Source: Streptomyces sp. NBC_00523 (GTDB lineage: Bacteria; Actinomycetota; Actinomycetes; Streptomycetales; Streptomycetaceae). From it: a stretch of 64,000 bases of DNA. Made by a program: the position numbers and the translations under genes. How positions within the stretch are numbered: the first letter of the stretch is position 1; every line of letters starts with the position of its first letter. Positions 1 through 9,585 of this stretch are shown here, piece after piece. The DNA is taken from the NCBI RefSeq assembly GCF_036346615.1, contig NZ_CP107836.1, positions 6,386,001-6,450,000 on the forward strand, written 5' to 3'. The notes beneath the pieces were generated by a model that ran no database searches, had not been told where the DNA came from, and saw only the letters and a list, made by a program, of their open reading frames with translations.

Positions 1-899
1 TGGAAGCCGGCAAGCACGTCCTCTGCGAGAAGCCGCTCGCCAACACCGTGGCCGAGGCGGAGGCCATGACGGCGGCGGCCGGGCGCGCCGCCGCCCGGGG
101 CCGCTCCGCCTTCGTGGGCTTCAACTACCGCCGGGTGCCCGCCCTCGCCCACGCCCGCCGGCTCATCGCGGAGGGCCGCCTCGGCACCCTGCGCCATGTC
201 CGCGCCGTCTACCTCCAGGACTGGCTGACCGACCCCGCCTCCCCGCTCACCTGGCGCCTCGACAAGGACCGCGCGGGCTCCGGCGCGCTCGGCGACCTCG
301 GGGCCCATGTGGTGGACCTGACGCAGTACCTCGCGGGGGAGCCGCTGGTCGCGGTGTCGGCGCTGACCGAGACCTTCGTACGCGAACGCCCCCGGCCCGC
401 CGGACCGTCCGCGGGGATCGGCGGCGGGGCGGCGGCCGGGGACACCGGCCCGGTCACCGTGGACGACGCCGCCGCCTTCACCGGCCGGCTCGCCTCCGGC
501 GCCCTGGCGTCCGTCGAGGTGACCCGGATGGCGGCCGGCCGCAAGAACGCCCTGCGCCTCGAGATCAACGGGGAGCGCGGCTCGCTCGCCTTCGACCTGG
601 AGCGCCTCAACGAACTCTCCTTCCACGACCACACCGAACCCGCCGCCACGGCCGGCTTCCGGCGCGTCCTCGTCACCGAACCCCAGCACCCGTACCTGGA
701 GGCGTGGTGGCCGCCGGGCCACACCCTCGGCTACGAGCACACCTTCGTCCACCAGGCCCGGGACGTGGTGTGCGCCCTCGGGGGCGCCGACGCCCCGCCC
801 GTCCCGTCGTTCGCGGACGGCCTCCAGGTGCAGCGAGTGCTGGCCGCGGTGGAGGAGAGCGCCGCGAAGAACTCCGTCCTCACCCCCGTAACCCTCTAG
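1..899 (+). CDS. Gfo/Idh/MocA family oxidoreductase, C-terminal part (5' end outside window)
   Basis: NAD(P)-dependent sugar or cyclitol dehydrogenase of the Gfo/Idh/MocA family. The reading frame is open from base 3 and begins inside the Rossmann domain with the family signature GKHVLCEKPLA, so the first 90 or so residues, including the nucleotide-binding GxGxxG loop, lie upstream. The substrate-domain signature GSGALGDLGAHVVD follows around bases 275-315. The C-terminal alpha/beta domain is complete and ends at TAG 897-899. The next gene's ribosome site overlaps this stop, so the two are co-transcribed with a sugar phosphate isomerase. This pairing is common in inositol and 3-keto-sugar catabolism. 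The substrate cannot be told from sequence. Confidence 0.9.
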   Translation, partial: EAGKHVLCEKPLANTVAEAEAMTAAAGRAAARGRSAFVGFNYRRVPALAHARRLIAEGRLGTLRHVRAVYLQDWLTDPASPLTWRLDKDRAGSGALGDLGAHVVDLTQYLAGEPLVAVSALTETFVRERPRPAGPSAGIGGGAAAGDTGPVTVDDAAAFTGRLASGALASVEVTRMAAGRKNALRLEINGERGSLAFDLERLNELSFHDHTEPAATAGFRRVLVTEPQHPYLEAWWPPGHTLGYEHTFVHQARDVVCALGGADAPPVPSFADGLQVQRVLAAVEESAAKNSVLTPVTL

Positions 900-913
900 G
901 AGGTCCCGCCGCC

Positions 914-1918
<1,005 letters not shown>

Positions 1919-1934
1919 TCTCCCTCGCGACGGC

Positions 1935-1966
1935 GCCCGGCGGCGGCACCACACGCGCCGCCGGGC
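1935..1966 (+). terminator. Rho-independent-type hairpin after the dehydrogenase/isomerase unit
   Basis: An 11-bp perfect stem (1935-1945 with 1956-1966, GCCCGGCGGCG arm) and a 10-nt loop lie 17 nt after the isomerase stop. There is no U-tract, as is usual in Streptomyces. It probably ends the upstream unit before the promoter of the large secreted protein. Confidence 0.7.
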
Positions 1967-2067
1967 CGCTCCGTCCTGCCCTCGTCCCGCTTTGTCCTGA
2001 CGCAGGAAAAAGTCCGGCAACTCTGCGCACAAGGGCTTTCCGTCCCGGACGAACAGGCCTACCGTCT

Positions 2068-2122
2068 CTGACATGGCGCTGACATGTCCCTGACATAGGC
2101 CACTGTCATCTCCCTGTCACCG
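2068..2122 (+). promoter_or_regulatory. array of 11-nt-periodic direct repeats (CTGACAT), candidate response-regulator site
   Basis: CTGACAT occurs three times exactly 11 nt apart (2068, 2079, 2090). In the same register come CACTGTC (2101) and CCCTGTC (2112), which include CTGTCAT and CTGTCAC, also 11 nt apart. One repeat per helical turn is the pattern bound by OmpR/PhoB-type response regulators such as PhoP and AfsQ1. The array lies about 95-145 nt before the GTG start of the secreted ThuA/sugar dehydrogenase fusion and is probably its promoter control region. The regulator is unknown. Confidence 0.5.
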
Positions 2123-2214
2123 GCGTCGCACGGACCCGGTCGACCTGCGCGGCAGTCCCCGCGCGAACGGCACGGCAGCACCGCCCGCACAACCGGCACT
2201 CACCCGGAGGACAC

Positions 2215-5200
2215 GTGCACACAACCCGCAGCGGCAGTCGCACCAGGCGCCGCGTCCGCAAATCCCTCGCCCTGTTCGCCGGCGGCCTCCTGGCCGCCGC
2301 CACCCTCAGCCTGAGCACCGCCTCGGGCACGGCGGTCGCCCACGAGGAGCCCGCGCCGGCGCCCGCCGCCGAAGACTTCCAGCAGGTCACCCTCGCCAAG
2401 GGTGCCGCCGAGACCGGCGAGCCCATGTCGCTGGCCGTGCTTCCCGACCGCAGCGTGCTGCACACCGCGCGCAGCGGCGAGCTGCGCATCACCGACAGCG
2501 CCGGCAACACCAGGATCTCCGGCGTGATCCCCGTCTACTCGCACGACGAGGAGGGCCTCCAGGGGATAGGCGTCGACCCGGAGTTCAGCGAGAACCGGGC
2601 GATCTACCTCTACTACGCGCCCCCGCTGGACACCCCGGCGGGCGACGCCCCCGAGACCGGCACCGCCGCCGACTTCGCCCCCTTCGACGGAGTCAACCGG
2701 CTCTCCCGCTTCGTCCTCAACGAGGACGGCACGCTGGACCTCGGCAGCGAGAAGAAGGTGCTCGACGTCCAGACGTCCCGCGGCATGTGCTGCCACGTCG
2801 GCGGGGACATCGACTTCGACGCGGACGGCAACCTGTACCTGTCGACCGGCGACGACTCCAACCCCTTCGCCTCCGACGGCTTCAGCCCCATCGACGAGCG
2901 CCCGGACCGCAACCCGGCGTTCGACGCCCGCCGCTCCGCCGGCAACAGCAACGACCTGCGCGGCAAGATCCTCCGCATCAAGGTCGCCGACGACGGCTCG
3001 TACACCATTCCGGACGGCAACCTCTTCGCCCCGGGTACGGACAAGACCCGTCCCGAGATCTACGCGATGGGCTTCCGCAACCCGTTCCGCTTCTCCGTCG
3101 ACAAGGCGACCGGCATCGTCTACGTGGGCGACTACGGGCCCGACGCGGGTGCGGCCGACCCCAAGCGGGGACCGGCCGGACAGGTCGAGTTCGCCCGGGT
3201 GACGAAGGCCGGGAACTTCGGCTGGCCGTTCTGCACGGGCGACAACGACCCGTTCATCGACTACGACTTCGCCACCAAGACCTCCGGCGCCGCCTTCGAC
3301 TGCGCGGCCCCGAAGAACACCTCGCCGCACAACACCGGCATCGTGGACCTGCCCCCGGCCCAGCCCGCCTGGATCCCGTACGACGGCGGTTCCGTACCGG
3401 AGTTCGGAACCGGCTCCGAGTCGCCGATGGGCGGACCGGTCTACCACTACGACGCCGATCTCGACTCGCCCGTGAAGTTCCCCGAGGCGTACGACGGGGA
3501 CTTCTTCGCCGGTGAGTTCGGCCGGCAGTGGATCAAGCGGATCGAGCAGGACGCCGACGGCGCCGTGCAGTCCATCAACGACATCCCGTGGTCCGGCACC
3601 CAGATCATGGACATGGCCTTCGGGCCCGACGGAGCCCTGTACGTCCTGGACTACGGCCTCTCCTGGTTCGGCGGCGACGAGAACTCCGCCCTCTACCGCA
3701 TCGAGAACGCCACCGGCGGACGCTCCCCGATCGCCGAGGCCTCGTCCAACAAGACCTCGGGCACCGCGCCCCTGAAGGTGCAGTTCTCTTCCGCCGGCAC
3801 CACCGACGGCGACGGCGACGCACTCACCTACGCGTGGGACTTCGGCGACGGAGGGACGTCCACGGCCGCGAACCCCACGTACACGTACAGGAAGAACGGC
3901 ACCTACACCGCGACCGTCACCGCCGAGGACCCCTCCGGACGCACCGGTTCGGCCAGCGTGCACGTGACCGTCGGCAACACCGCACCCACCGTGAAGCTGG
4001 AACTCCCGGGTGACGGGCAGCTGTTCACCTTCGGCGACGAGATCCCGTTCAAGGTCACCGTCACCGATCCCGAGGACGGCACGATCGACTGCTCCAAGGT
4101 CCAGGTCAGCTTCGTGCTCGGTCACGACAGCCACGGCCACCCGATCACCTCGGCCCACGGCTGCACCGGAACCATCAAGACCGAGATGGACGGCGGGCAC
4201 GACCCCAACGCCAACATCTTCGGTGTCATCGACGCCTCCTACACCGACGGCGGAGGCGGCGGCCAGGCCGCACTGACCGGTCACGACCAGGCGCAGCTCC
4301 AGCCGCGCCACCGCCAGGCCGAGCACTTCTCCGACTCGTCCGGCATCCAGACGTACGACAAGGCGAACGCCGAGGGCGGGAAGACCGTCGGCGACATCAA
4401 CAACGACGACTGGATCTCCTTCAAGCCCTACATCCTCGGCGACTCCACCAAGTTGACCGCCCGGATCTCCTCCGGCGGTGCGGGCGGCTTCCTCGAAGTG
4501 CGCACCGGTTCGCCGACCGGCAAGATCCTCGGCTCCGCACCGGTCCCCGTGACCGGCGGCTGGGAGACGTTCCAGGACATCGACGTCCCGCTGCGCGGCG
4601 CACCGAAGAAGGCCACCGAGCTCTTCCTGGTGTTCAAGGGCGGTGACGGAGCACTCTTCGACATCGACGACTTCGAACTCTCCAACACCCCGCCCGACAA
4701 GACCGCCAAGCGCGTCCTGGTCTTCTCCAAGACCGCCGGCTTCCGCCACGACGCGATCCCCGAAGGCATCGCCGCACTGAAGGAACTCGGCAAGGACACC
4801 AACATCACGGTCGACGCCACCGAGGAGGCCGGCCAGTTCACCACCGCCAACCTGGCCCGCTACGACGCCGTCGTCTTCATGTCGACGACCGGTGACGTCC
4901 TCGACGCCGACCAGCAGAAGGCCTTCGAGAACTACATCAAAACCGGCGGCGGCTACCTGGGCGTCCACGCCGCCGCCGACACCGAGTACGACTGGCCCTT
5001 CTACGGCGGACTCGTCGGCGCGTACTTCGACAGCCACCCCGCCATCCAGCCCGTCACCGTCCGGGTCGAGGACCACGAGGACCCGGCCACCGCCCACCTG
5101 GGCGACGAATGGCAGCGGACCGACGAGCTGTACAACTACCGCACCAACCCGCGCGACAAGGTGAAGGTCCTCGCCACCCTCGACGAGACGACCTACACCG

Positions 5201-5931
5201 GCGGCACCATGAAGGGCGACCACCCGATCACCTGGTGCCAGACCTACGAGGGCGGCCGCTCCTTCTACACCGGCCTCGGCCACACCAAGGAGTCCTACGC
5301 GGACCCGGACTTCCGCAAGCTGCTCTCGGGCGGGCTGCGTTACGCGGCCGGCCAGGTGAAGGCCGACTGCAAGCCCAGCACCGGCTACCGGTCGATCTTC
5401 AACGGCAAGACGCTCGAAGGCTGGAAGCAGGCAGGCCCCGGGAAGTTCGACGTGGTCGACGGCGAGCTGCGTTCCGAAGGCGGCATGGGCCTGCTGACCT
5501 ACCAGGCCAAGGAGCTGAAGTCGTACTCCCTGAAGCTCGACTGGAAGCTGGCGGGCGACGACAACTCCGGCGTCTTCGTGGGCTTCCCGGAGTCCGACGA
5601 CCCCTGGTCCGCGGTGGACAACGGCTACGAGGTCCAGATCGACGCCTCCGACGCCGTCGACCGCACCACCGGCTCCGTCTACACCTTCAAGGCGGCCGAC
5701 ACCAAGGCCCGTGACCGGGTGCTGCGCCCGCCCGGCCAGTGGAACAGCTACGAGATCAAGGTGCGCGGCGAACGGCTCCAGATCTTCCTCAACGGTGTGA
5801 AGATCAACGACTTCACCAACACCGACCCGGTCCGCAGCCTCAAGGACGGCTACATCGGCCTCCAGAACCACGGGGCCGACGACCAGGTGTCCTTCCGCAA
5901 CATCCAGCTGAAGGAGCTGCCCCCGGCGTAG
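2215..5931 (+). CDS. secreted multidomain protein: PQQ-type sugar dehydrogenase propeller, PKD, CBM6-like, ThuA and DUF1080 domains
   Basis: 1238-residue extracellular protein. GTG 2215 follows GGAGG at 2205-2209. Residues 1-42 are a Sec signal peptide with a basic twin-Arg-rich start, a hydrophobic stretch and an AVA cleavage site. Residues about 50-500 form a glucose/sorbosone dehydrogenase (SGL-like) beta-propeller with the stretches GIGVDPEF and STGDDSNPF. A PKD domain covers about 505-590 (YAWDFGDGGTS), a linker and CBM6-like domain about 600-822, a ThuA domain about 831-1050 (LVFSKTAGFRHDAI, GGGYLGVHAAADTEYDW), and a DUF1080/3-keto-disaccharide hydrolase jelly roll about 1057-1238 (FNGKTLEGWKQ, NSGVFVGFP). 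ThuA-like and DUF1080 proteins act on keto-sugars, so I infer extracellular oxidation and cleavage of a glycoside. Substrate unknown. It is monocistronic, between two hairpins. Confidence 0.88.
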   Translation: MHTTRSGSRTRRRVRKSLALFAGGLLAAATLSLSTASGTAVAHEEPAPAPAAEDFQQVTLAKGAAETGEPMSLAVLPDRSVLHTARSGELRITDSAGNTRISGVIPVYSHDEEGLQGIGVDPEFSENRAIYLYYAPPLDTPAGDAPETGTAADFAPFDGVNRLSRFVLNEDGTLDLGSEKKVLDVQTSRGMCCHVGGDIDFDADGNLYLSTGDDSNPFASDGFSPIDERPDRNPAFDARRSAGNSNDLRGKILRIKVADDGSYTIPDGNLFAPGTDKTRPEIYAMGFRNPFRFSVDKATGIVYVGDYGPDAGAADPKRGPAGQVEFARVTKAGNFGWPFCTGDNDPFIDYDFATKTSGAAFDCAAPKNTSPHNTGIVDLPPAQPAWIPYDGGSVPEFGTGSESPMGGPVYHYDADLDSPVKFPEAYDGDFFAGEFGRQWIKRIEQDADGAVQSINDIPWSGTQIMDMAFGPDGALYVLDYGLSWFGGDENSALYRIENATGGRSPIAEASSNKTSGTAPLKVQFSSAGTTDGDGDALTYAWDFGDGGTSTAANPTYTYRKNGTYTATVTAEDPSGRTGSASVHVTVGNTAPTVKLELPGDGQLFTFGDEIPFKVTVTDPEDGTIDCSKVQVSFVLGHDSHGHPITSAHGCTGTIKTEMDGGHDPNANIFGVIDASYTDGGGGGQAALTGHDQAQLQPRHRQAEHFSDSSGIQTYDKANAEGGKTVGDINNDDWISFKPYILGDSTKLTARISSGGAGGFLEVRTGSPTGKILGSAPVPVTGGWETFQDIDVPLRGAPKKATELFLVFKGGDGALFDIDDFELSNTPPDKTAKRVLVFSKTAGFRHDAIPEGIAALKELGKDTNITVDATEEAGQFTTANLARYDAVVFMSTTGDVLDADQQKAFENYIKTGGGYLGVHAAADTEYDWPFYGGLVGAYFDSHPAIQPVTVRVEDHEDPATAHLGDEWQRTDELYNYRTNPRDKVKVLATLDETTYTGGTMKGDHPITWCQTYEGGRSFYTGLGHTKESYADPDFRKLLSGGLRYAAGQVKADCKPSTGYRSIFNGKTLEGWKQAGPGKFDVVDGELRSEGGMGLLTYQAKELKSYSLKLDWKLAGDDNSGVFVGFPESDDPWSAVDNGYEVQIDASDAVDRTTGSVYTFKAADTKARDRVLRPPGQWNSYEIKVRGERLQIFLNGVKINDFTNTDPVRSLKDGYIGLQNHGADDQVSFRNIQLKELPPA

Positions 5932-5948
5932 GGGGCGGTACCCCGACC

Positions 5949-5983
5949 GGCGGCGGGCGGGCCCACACGCCCCGCCCGCCGCC
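5949..5983 (+). terminator. strong terminator hairpin
   Basis: A 13-bp perfect GC stem (5949-5961 with 5971-5983) and a 9-nt loop begin 18 nt after the secreted fusion protein's stop and are followed by a pyrimidine run. It separates that gene from the ebo-like operon, whose promoter must lie in the remaining 64 nt before its first start codon, or be read-through. Confidence 0.8.
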
Positions 5984-6047
5984 CTCCCTCTCGCGTACAG
6001 CGCCACCGGACCCGCCCAGCCAGAACCCCCAGCCAGGGAGGCAGCTC

Positions 6048-7166
6048 GTGTCAGCAACCGCCGTTCGTACCGGAGTCTGGTTCATCGGAGCACACGGCTC
6101 CGTCGCCACCACCGCCACAGCGGGGTGCGCGGCGGTCGCGACGGGACTCCACCCGGCGGTCGGCATGGTCACCGAGACCGCCCCGTTCGCCGACAGCGGC
6201 CTGCCACCCCTCACCTCCCTCGTCTTCGGCGGCCACGACATCCTGGACTGCCCCCTCCCCAAACGGGCCGAGGAACTGGCCGCCGGGGGAGTGCTCCCGC
6301 ACGGTCTCCCTTCGGCCGTGGGGGCCGAACTCGGCTCCGCCGAAGAGGAGATACGCGTCGGCGGCCCCCTTCCCGGCGACACCCGCACCGACGAGGAACT
6401 GATCGCCGCGTTCGCCGCCGACCTCCGGGACTTCGGCCACCGCAACCGCCTGGCCAGGACCGTCGTCGTCAACGTCTCCTCCACCGAGCCCGCACCCGCC
6501 CCCGACGCCGTACGGCTGCCCGCCAGCTCGCTCTACGCGGCCGCCGCGCTCCGGGCCGGCTGCCCGTACGTGAACTTCACCCCCTCCACCGGCCTGGGCG
6601 CACCGGCCCTCCGGGACGCCGTCGCCGCTTCGGGTCTGCCGCACGCCGGCCGCGACGGCAAGACGGGCCAGACCCTGCTGCGCTCCGTGCTCGCCCCGAT
6701 GTTCGTCCAGCGCGCCCTGCCCGTACGGGCCTGGTCCGGGACCAATCTGCTGGGCGGCGGGGACGGGGCCGCGCTCGCCGACCCGGCCGCCGCCGCGGCG
6801 AAGAACGCCGGCAAGGAACGCGTCCTCGCCGACACGCTGGGCGACGCCCCCGAGGGCGAGGTCCACATCGACGACGTCCCGGCACTCGGCGACTGGAAGA
6901 CGGCCTGGGACCACATCGCCTTCGACGGCTTCCTCGGGACCCGCATGGTGCTCCAGACCACCTGGCAGGGCTGCGACTCGGCCCTGGCCGCGCCCCTGGT
7001 CCTCGACCTGGCCCGGTTGCTGGCACGGGCTCACGAAGTCGGACTGACCGGCCCCCGGCCCGAACTCGGCTTCTACTTCAAGGACCCGGACGGCGGACCG
7101 GCCGCGCTCGCCGAGCAGTACCTGGCGCTGCTGGCCTTCGCCGAGCTGCTCCGGGGTGACCGGTGA
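6048..7166 (+). CDS. inositol-3-phosphate synthase-like NAD-dependent cyclase (first gene of ebo-like operon)
   Basis: 372-residue member of the myo-inositol-1-phosphate synthase family, which cyclises glucose 6-phosphate with transient NAD reduction. It has the N-terminal Rossmann motif GVWFIGAHGSVATT, the NFTPSTGLG strand, the conserved GRDGKTGQT loop (GDDxKSGQT in most family members) and the SGTNLLGGGDG motif of the active-site region. GTG 6048 is chosen because GGGAGG lies just upstream; the longer open frame overlaps the preceding gene's terminator. Its stop overlaps the prenyltransferase start (GTGA). It differs from the housekeeping Ino1 pattern around the lysine loop, so it may make another cyclitol. 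In this operon it takes the position expected for a sugar phosphate cyclase (EboD). Confidence 0.85.
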   Translation: MSATAVRTGVWFIGAHGSVATTATAGCAAVATGLHPAVGMVTETAPFADSGLPPLTSLVFGGHDILDCPLPKRAEELAAGGVLPHGLPSAVGAELGSAEEEIRVGGPLPGDTRTDEELIAAFAADLRDFGHRNRLARTVVVNVSSTEPAPAPDAVRLPASSLYAAAALRAGCPYVNFTPSTGLGAPALRDAVAASGLPHAGRDGKTGQTLLRSVLAPMFVQRALPVRAWSGTNLLGGGDGAALADPAAAAAKNAGKERVLADTLGDAPEGEVHIDDVPALGDWKTAWDHIAFDGFLGTRMVLQTTWQGCDSALAAPLVLDLARLLARAHEVGLTGPRPELGFYFKDPDGGPAALAEQYLALLAFAELLRGDR

Positions 7167-8047
7167 CGGCACGCGCCTGGGCGGAACTGCTGCGGATCTC
7201 CGCCCTGTTCACCGTCCCCGGCGACGCCCTCGCGGGCGCCGCGGCCGCCGGCCGGCGCCCCGACCGCCCCACGGCCCTGGCGATGGGCGCCTCGCTCTGC
7301 CTGTACGAGGCCGGCATGGCGCTCAACGACTGGGCCGACCGCGACGAGGACGCCGTCGACCGCCCGCACCGGCCGATCCCCTCGGGCCGGATCACCTCGC
7401 GCGCTGCCCTCACGGCGGCCGGCGCCCTGACCGGGGCCGGCCTGGTGCTCGCCGCCCGCGCGGGCCGCCCTGCCCTGGGCGTGGCCACCGCCCTCGCGGC
7501 CACCGTCTGGGCGTACGACCTCCGCCTCAAGCACACCCCGGCGGGCCCGGCCGCGATGGCGGCGGCGCGGAGCCTGGACCTGCTGCTGGGAGCGACGGCC
7601 ACAGGGCGGGATCCGGCGCTGCGCGCCACCCGCACCGCCCTGCCCGCCGCCGCTCTGCTCGGCGCGCACACCTACGCGGTCACCTCCGTCTCGCGCCACG
7701 AGGCGCGGGGCGGCTCCATCACCGCGCCCGCCACCGCGCTCATCGCCGCCACCGGGATCGCCGGCGCCGTGGTGCACGAGCGGCGGGCCCCGCGCACCGC
7801 CCCCACCAGGCTCCTCCTCGCCGCGCTCACCGGCGCCTACCTCCGCACCGCCGCACGCCCCCTCACGCACGCCGTGCTCAACCCCTCGCCGCCGCTCACA
7901 CAGCGCGCCGTCGGCAGCGGCATCCGGGCGATGATCCCGCTCCAGGCCGCCCTCGCCGCACGCGCCGGAGCACCCGGGGCCGCGCTCGCCGTCATGGGCC
8001 TGGTCCCGCTCGCCCGCGCCCTCTCCCGGAAGGTGAGCCCCACATGA
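7163..8047 (+). CDS. eboC: UbiA-family prenyltransferase (EboC / SCO3242-like)
   Basis: 294-residue polytopic membrane protein of the UbiA family, which transfers a polyprenyl chain to an aromatic or polar acceptor. The first Asp-rich motif, NDWADRDEDAVDRPHRPIPS, matches NDxxDxxxDxxNRPxRPI for Mg-diphosphate binding, and the second is reduced to AYDLRLKHTP. About eight hydrophobic segments alternate with short loops. GTG start overlaps the upstream TGA; its own stop overlaps the next ATG (ATGA), indicating translational coupling. In ebo clusters EboC is the membrane partner thought to lipidate a carrier or metabolite for export. I infer that the acceptor is the product of the neighbouring cyclase. 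The acceptor is not shown by sequence. Confidence 0.85.
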   Translation: MTARAWAELLRISALFTVPGDALAGAAAAGRRPDRPTALAMGASLCLYEAGMALNDWADRDEDAVDRPHRPIPSGRITSRAALTAAGALTGAGLVLAARAGRPALGVATALAATVWAYDLRLKHTPAGPAAMAAARSLDLLLGATATGRDPALRATRTALPAAALLGAHTYAVTSVSRHEARGGSITAPATALIAATGIAGAVVHERRAPRTAPTRLLLAALTGAYLRTAARPLTHAVLNPSPPLTQRAVGSGIRAMIPLQAALAARAGAPGAALAVMGLVPLARALSRKVSPT

Positions 8048-8901
8048 CCCTCCGCCTCGGCTACGGAACCAACGGACTCACCGATCTCCGACTGGACGAC
8101 GCCCTCGCCCTTCTCGCCGACCTCGGCTACGACGGAGTCGGCCTGACCCTCGACCACATGCACCTCGACCCGATGGCCCCGGACCTCGCCGCCCGCACCC
8201 GCCGCGTCGCAGCCCGGCTCCAGCAGCTGGGGCTCGGCGTCACCGTCGAGACCGGCGCCCGCTACGTCCTGGACCCGCGCCGCAAGCACGGCCCCTCGCT
8301 CCTGGACCCGGAGCCCGACGCCCGCGCGGCCAGGACCGCGCTGCTCGTCCGGGCCGTCGAGGTCGCCGCCGACCTCGGCGCCCACGCCGTGCACTGCTTC
8401 AGCGGCGTCACGCCCCCGGACACGGCACCCGAAGCAGCCTGGCAGCGGCTCACCGGCGCCCTCGACCCGGTCCTCCGCGCCGCCGACCGGGCCGGGGTCC
8501 CCCTGGCGATCGAGCCGGAGCCCGGGCATCTCCTCGCCAACCTCGCCGACTTCCACCACCTCCGGTTGCTCAGCGGTGACCCCGACCCCCTCGGCCTCAC
8601 GCTCGACATCGGCCACTGCCAGTGCCTGGAGCCCGCCCTGCCCGTCGACTGCGTACGCGACGCCGCCCCCTGGCTGCGCCACGTACAGATCGAGGACATG
8701 CGGCGCGGCGTCCACGAACACCTCCCCTTCGGCGACGGCGAGATCGACTTCCCGCCCGTCCTCGCCGCCCTGGACGCCCTCGGGAGCAGCGAATACACCG
8801 GGCTCACCGTCGTCGAACTGCCCCGTCACTCCCACGCGGGCCCCGACCTGGCCCGCTCCTCCCTCGACTTCCTGAACAGGCACCGCCCGTCGAACCGCTG
8901 A
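8044..8901 (+). CDS. sugar phosphate isomerase/epimerase in ebo-like operon
   Basis: 285-residue TIM barrel of the AP-endonuclease-2-like family. Visible active-site strands are the N-terminal RLGYGTNGLTDL, the carboxylate pair in AIEPEPGHLL, LTLDIGHCQCLEP, HVQIEDMRRGVHEHLP and VVELPRHSH, so the metal-binding Glu/Asp/His set looks intact. ATG 8044 overlaps the prenyltransferase stop. A 21-nt gap with GGGAG leads to eboA. The enzyme would isomerise or epimerise a keto-sugar or cyclitol intermediate between the cyclase and the lipid-transfer step. It resembles EboE in the EPEPG and LD(T/I)CH strands, suggesting an ancient duplication. Confidence 0.87.
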   Translation: MTLRLGYGTNGLTDLRLDDALALLADLGYDGVGLTLDHMHLDPMAPDLAARTRRVAARLQQLGLGVTVETGARYVLDPRRKHGPSLLDPEPDARAARTALLVRAVEVAADLGAHAVHCFSGVTPPDTAPEAAWQRLTGALDPVLRAADRAGVPLAIEPEPGHLLANLADFHHLRLLSGDPDPLGLTLDIGHCQCLEPALPVDCVRDAAPWLRHVQIEDMRRGVHEHLPFGDGEIDFPPVLAALDALGSSEYTGLTVVELPRHSHAGPDLARSSLDFLNRHRPSNR

Positions 8902-8922
8902 GACCGCCGAAGGGAGCACGCC

Positions 8923-9585
8923 ATGACACACACCCCGACGACCCCGCTCCTGACCCGCGAGGAACTCGACACCCTGCTCGGCGGAGCCGCACGCGCCTGG
9001 CTGGACGAAGCCCTCGCCGAGGCAGCCCACGCCGCCGCGCACCCGGCCACCGCACCCGTGGACAGCTACGCCGTAGCGCCGTGGGAGCTGCGGTACGCCG
9101 CCGCCGGCCGCCACTGCGGACTCGAACACGCGGACTCCGTACGCGTCCTGCTGCTCGCCGAGGCGCGCGCCGGTCTGCCCACCCTGACCCGCCTCTACGA
9201 ACAGGGCACCGCCGCCGAACGCCGGGCGGTCCTCCTGGCCCTGCCCGCGCTGGACCTCGGCCCCGCCGCTCTGCCGATCGTCGCGGACGCCCTGCGCGCC
9301 AACGACACCACCCTCGTCGCAGCGGCCGTCGGGCCGTACGCCGCCGCCCACCTCGATCCGCACGGCTGGCGCCACGCCGTCCTGAAGTGCCTGTTCACCG
9401 GCGTCCCCGTCGAGGCCGTCGACGGCCTGGCCCGAAGATCACCAGGCGACGCCGAACTCGCCCGCATGCTCGGCGACTTCGCGTCCGAACGCATCGCGGC
9501 CGGCCGACCCGTCCCCGCCGGCCTGCACCACGTCCTCGCCCTCACGGCCTCTGGCCCCGCCGCCGCCCCCACGGAGGAGACCTGA
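8923..9585 (+). CDS. eboA: EboA-domain protein
   Basis: 220-residue, mainly helical soluble protein. The C-terminal half carries the EboA signature: an alanine-rich stretch, YAAAHLDPHGWRHAVLKCLF, then TGVPVEAVDGLARR and LARMLGDFASERIAAGRPV. No enzymatic motif is visible, and EboA has no known catalytic activity. In cyanobacteria the ebo genes are needed to move a scytonemin precursor to the periplasm. ATG 8923 follows GGGAGC. The stop shares one base with the next start (TGATG). This gene is the most specific marker that the operon belongs to the ebo type. Confidence 0.85.
   Translation: MTHTPTTPLLTREELDTLLGGAARAWLDEALAEAAHAAAHPATAPVDSYAVAPWELRYAAAGRHCGLEHADSVRVLLLAEARAGLPTLTRLYEQGTAAERRAVLLALPALDLGPAALPIVADALRANDTTLVAAAVGPYAAAHLDPHGWRHAVLKCLFTGVPVEAVDGLARRSPGDAELARMLGDFASERIAAGRPVPAGLHHVLALTASGPAAAPTEET

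Noticed and set aside
2200..6057. 1285-codon open frame antisense to the secreted fusion protein
   Set aside because: Mirror of third-position GC bias. The product is low-complexity Val/Gly/Arg with no domain, while the + strand encodes recognisable domains throughout.
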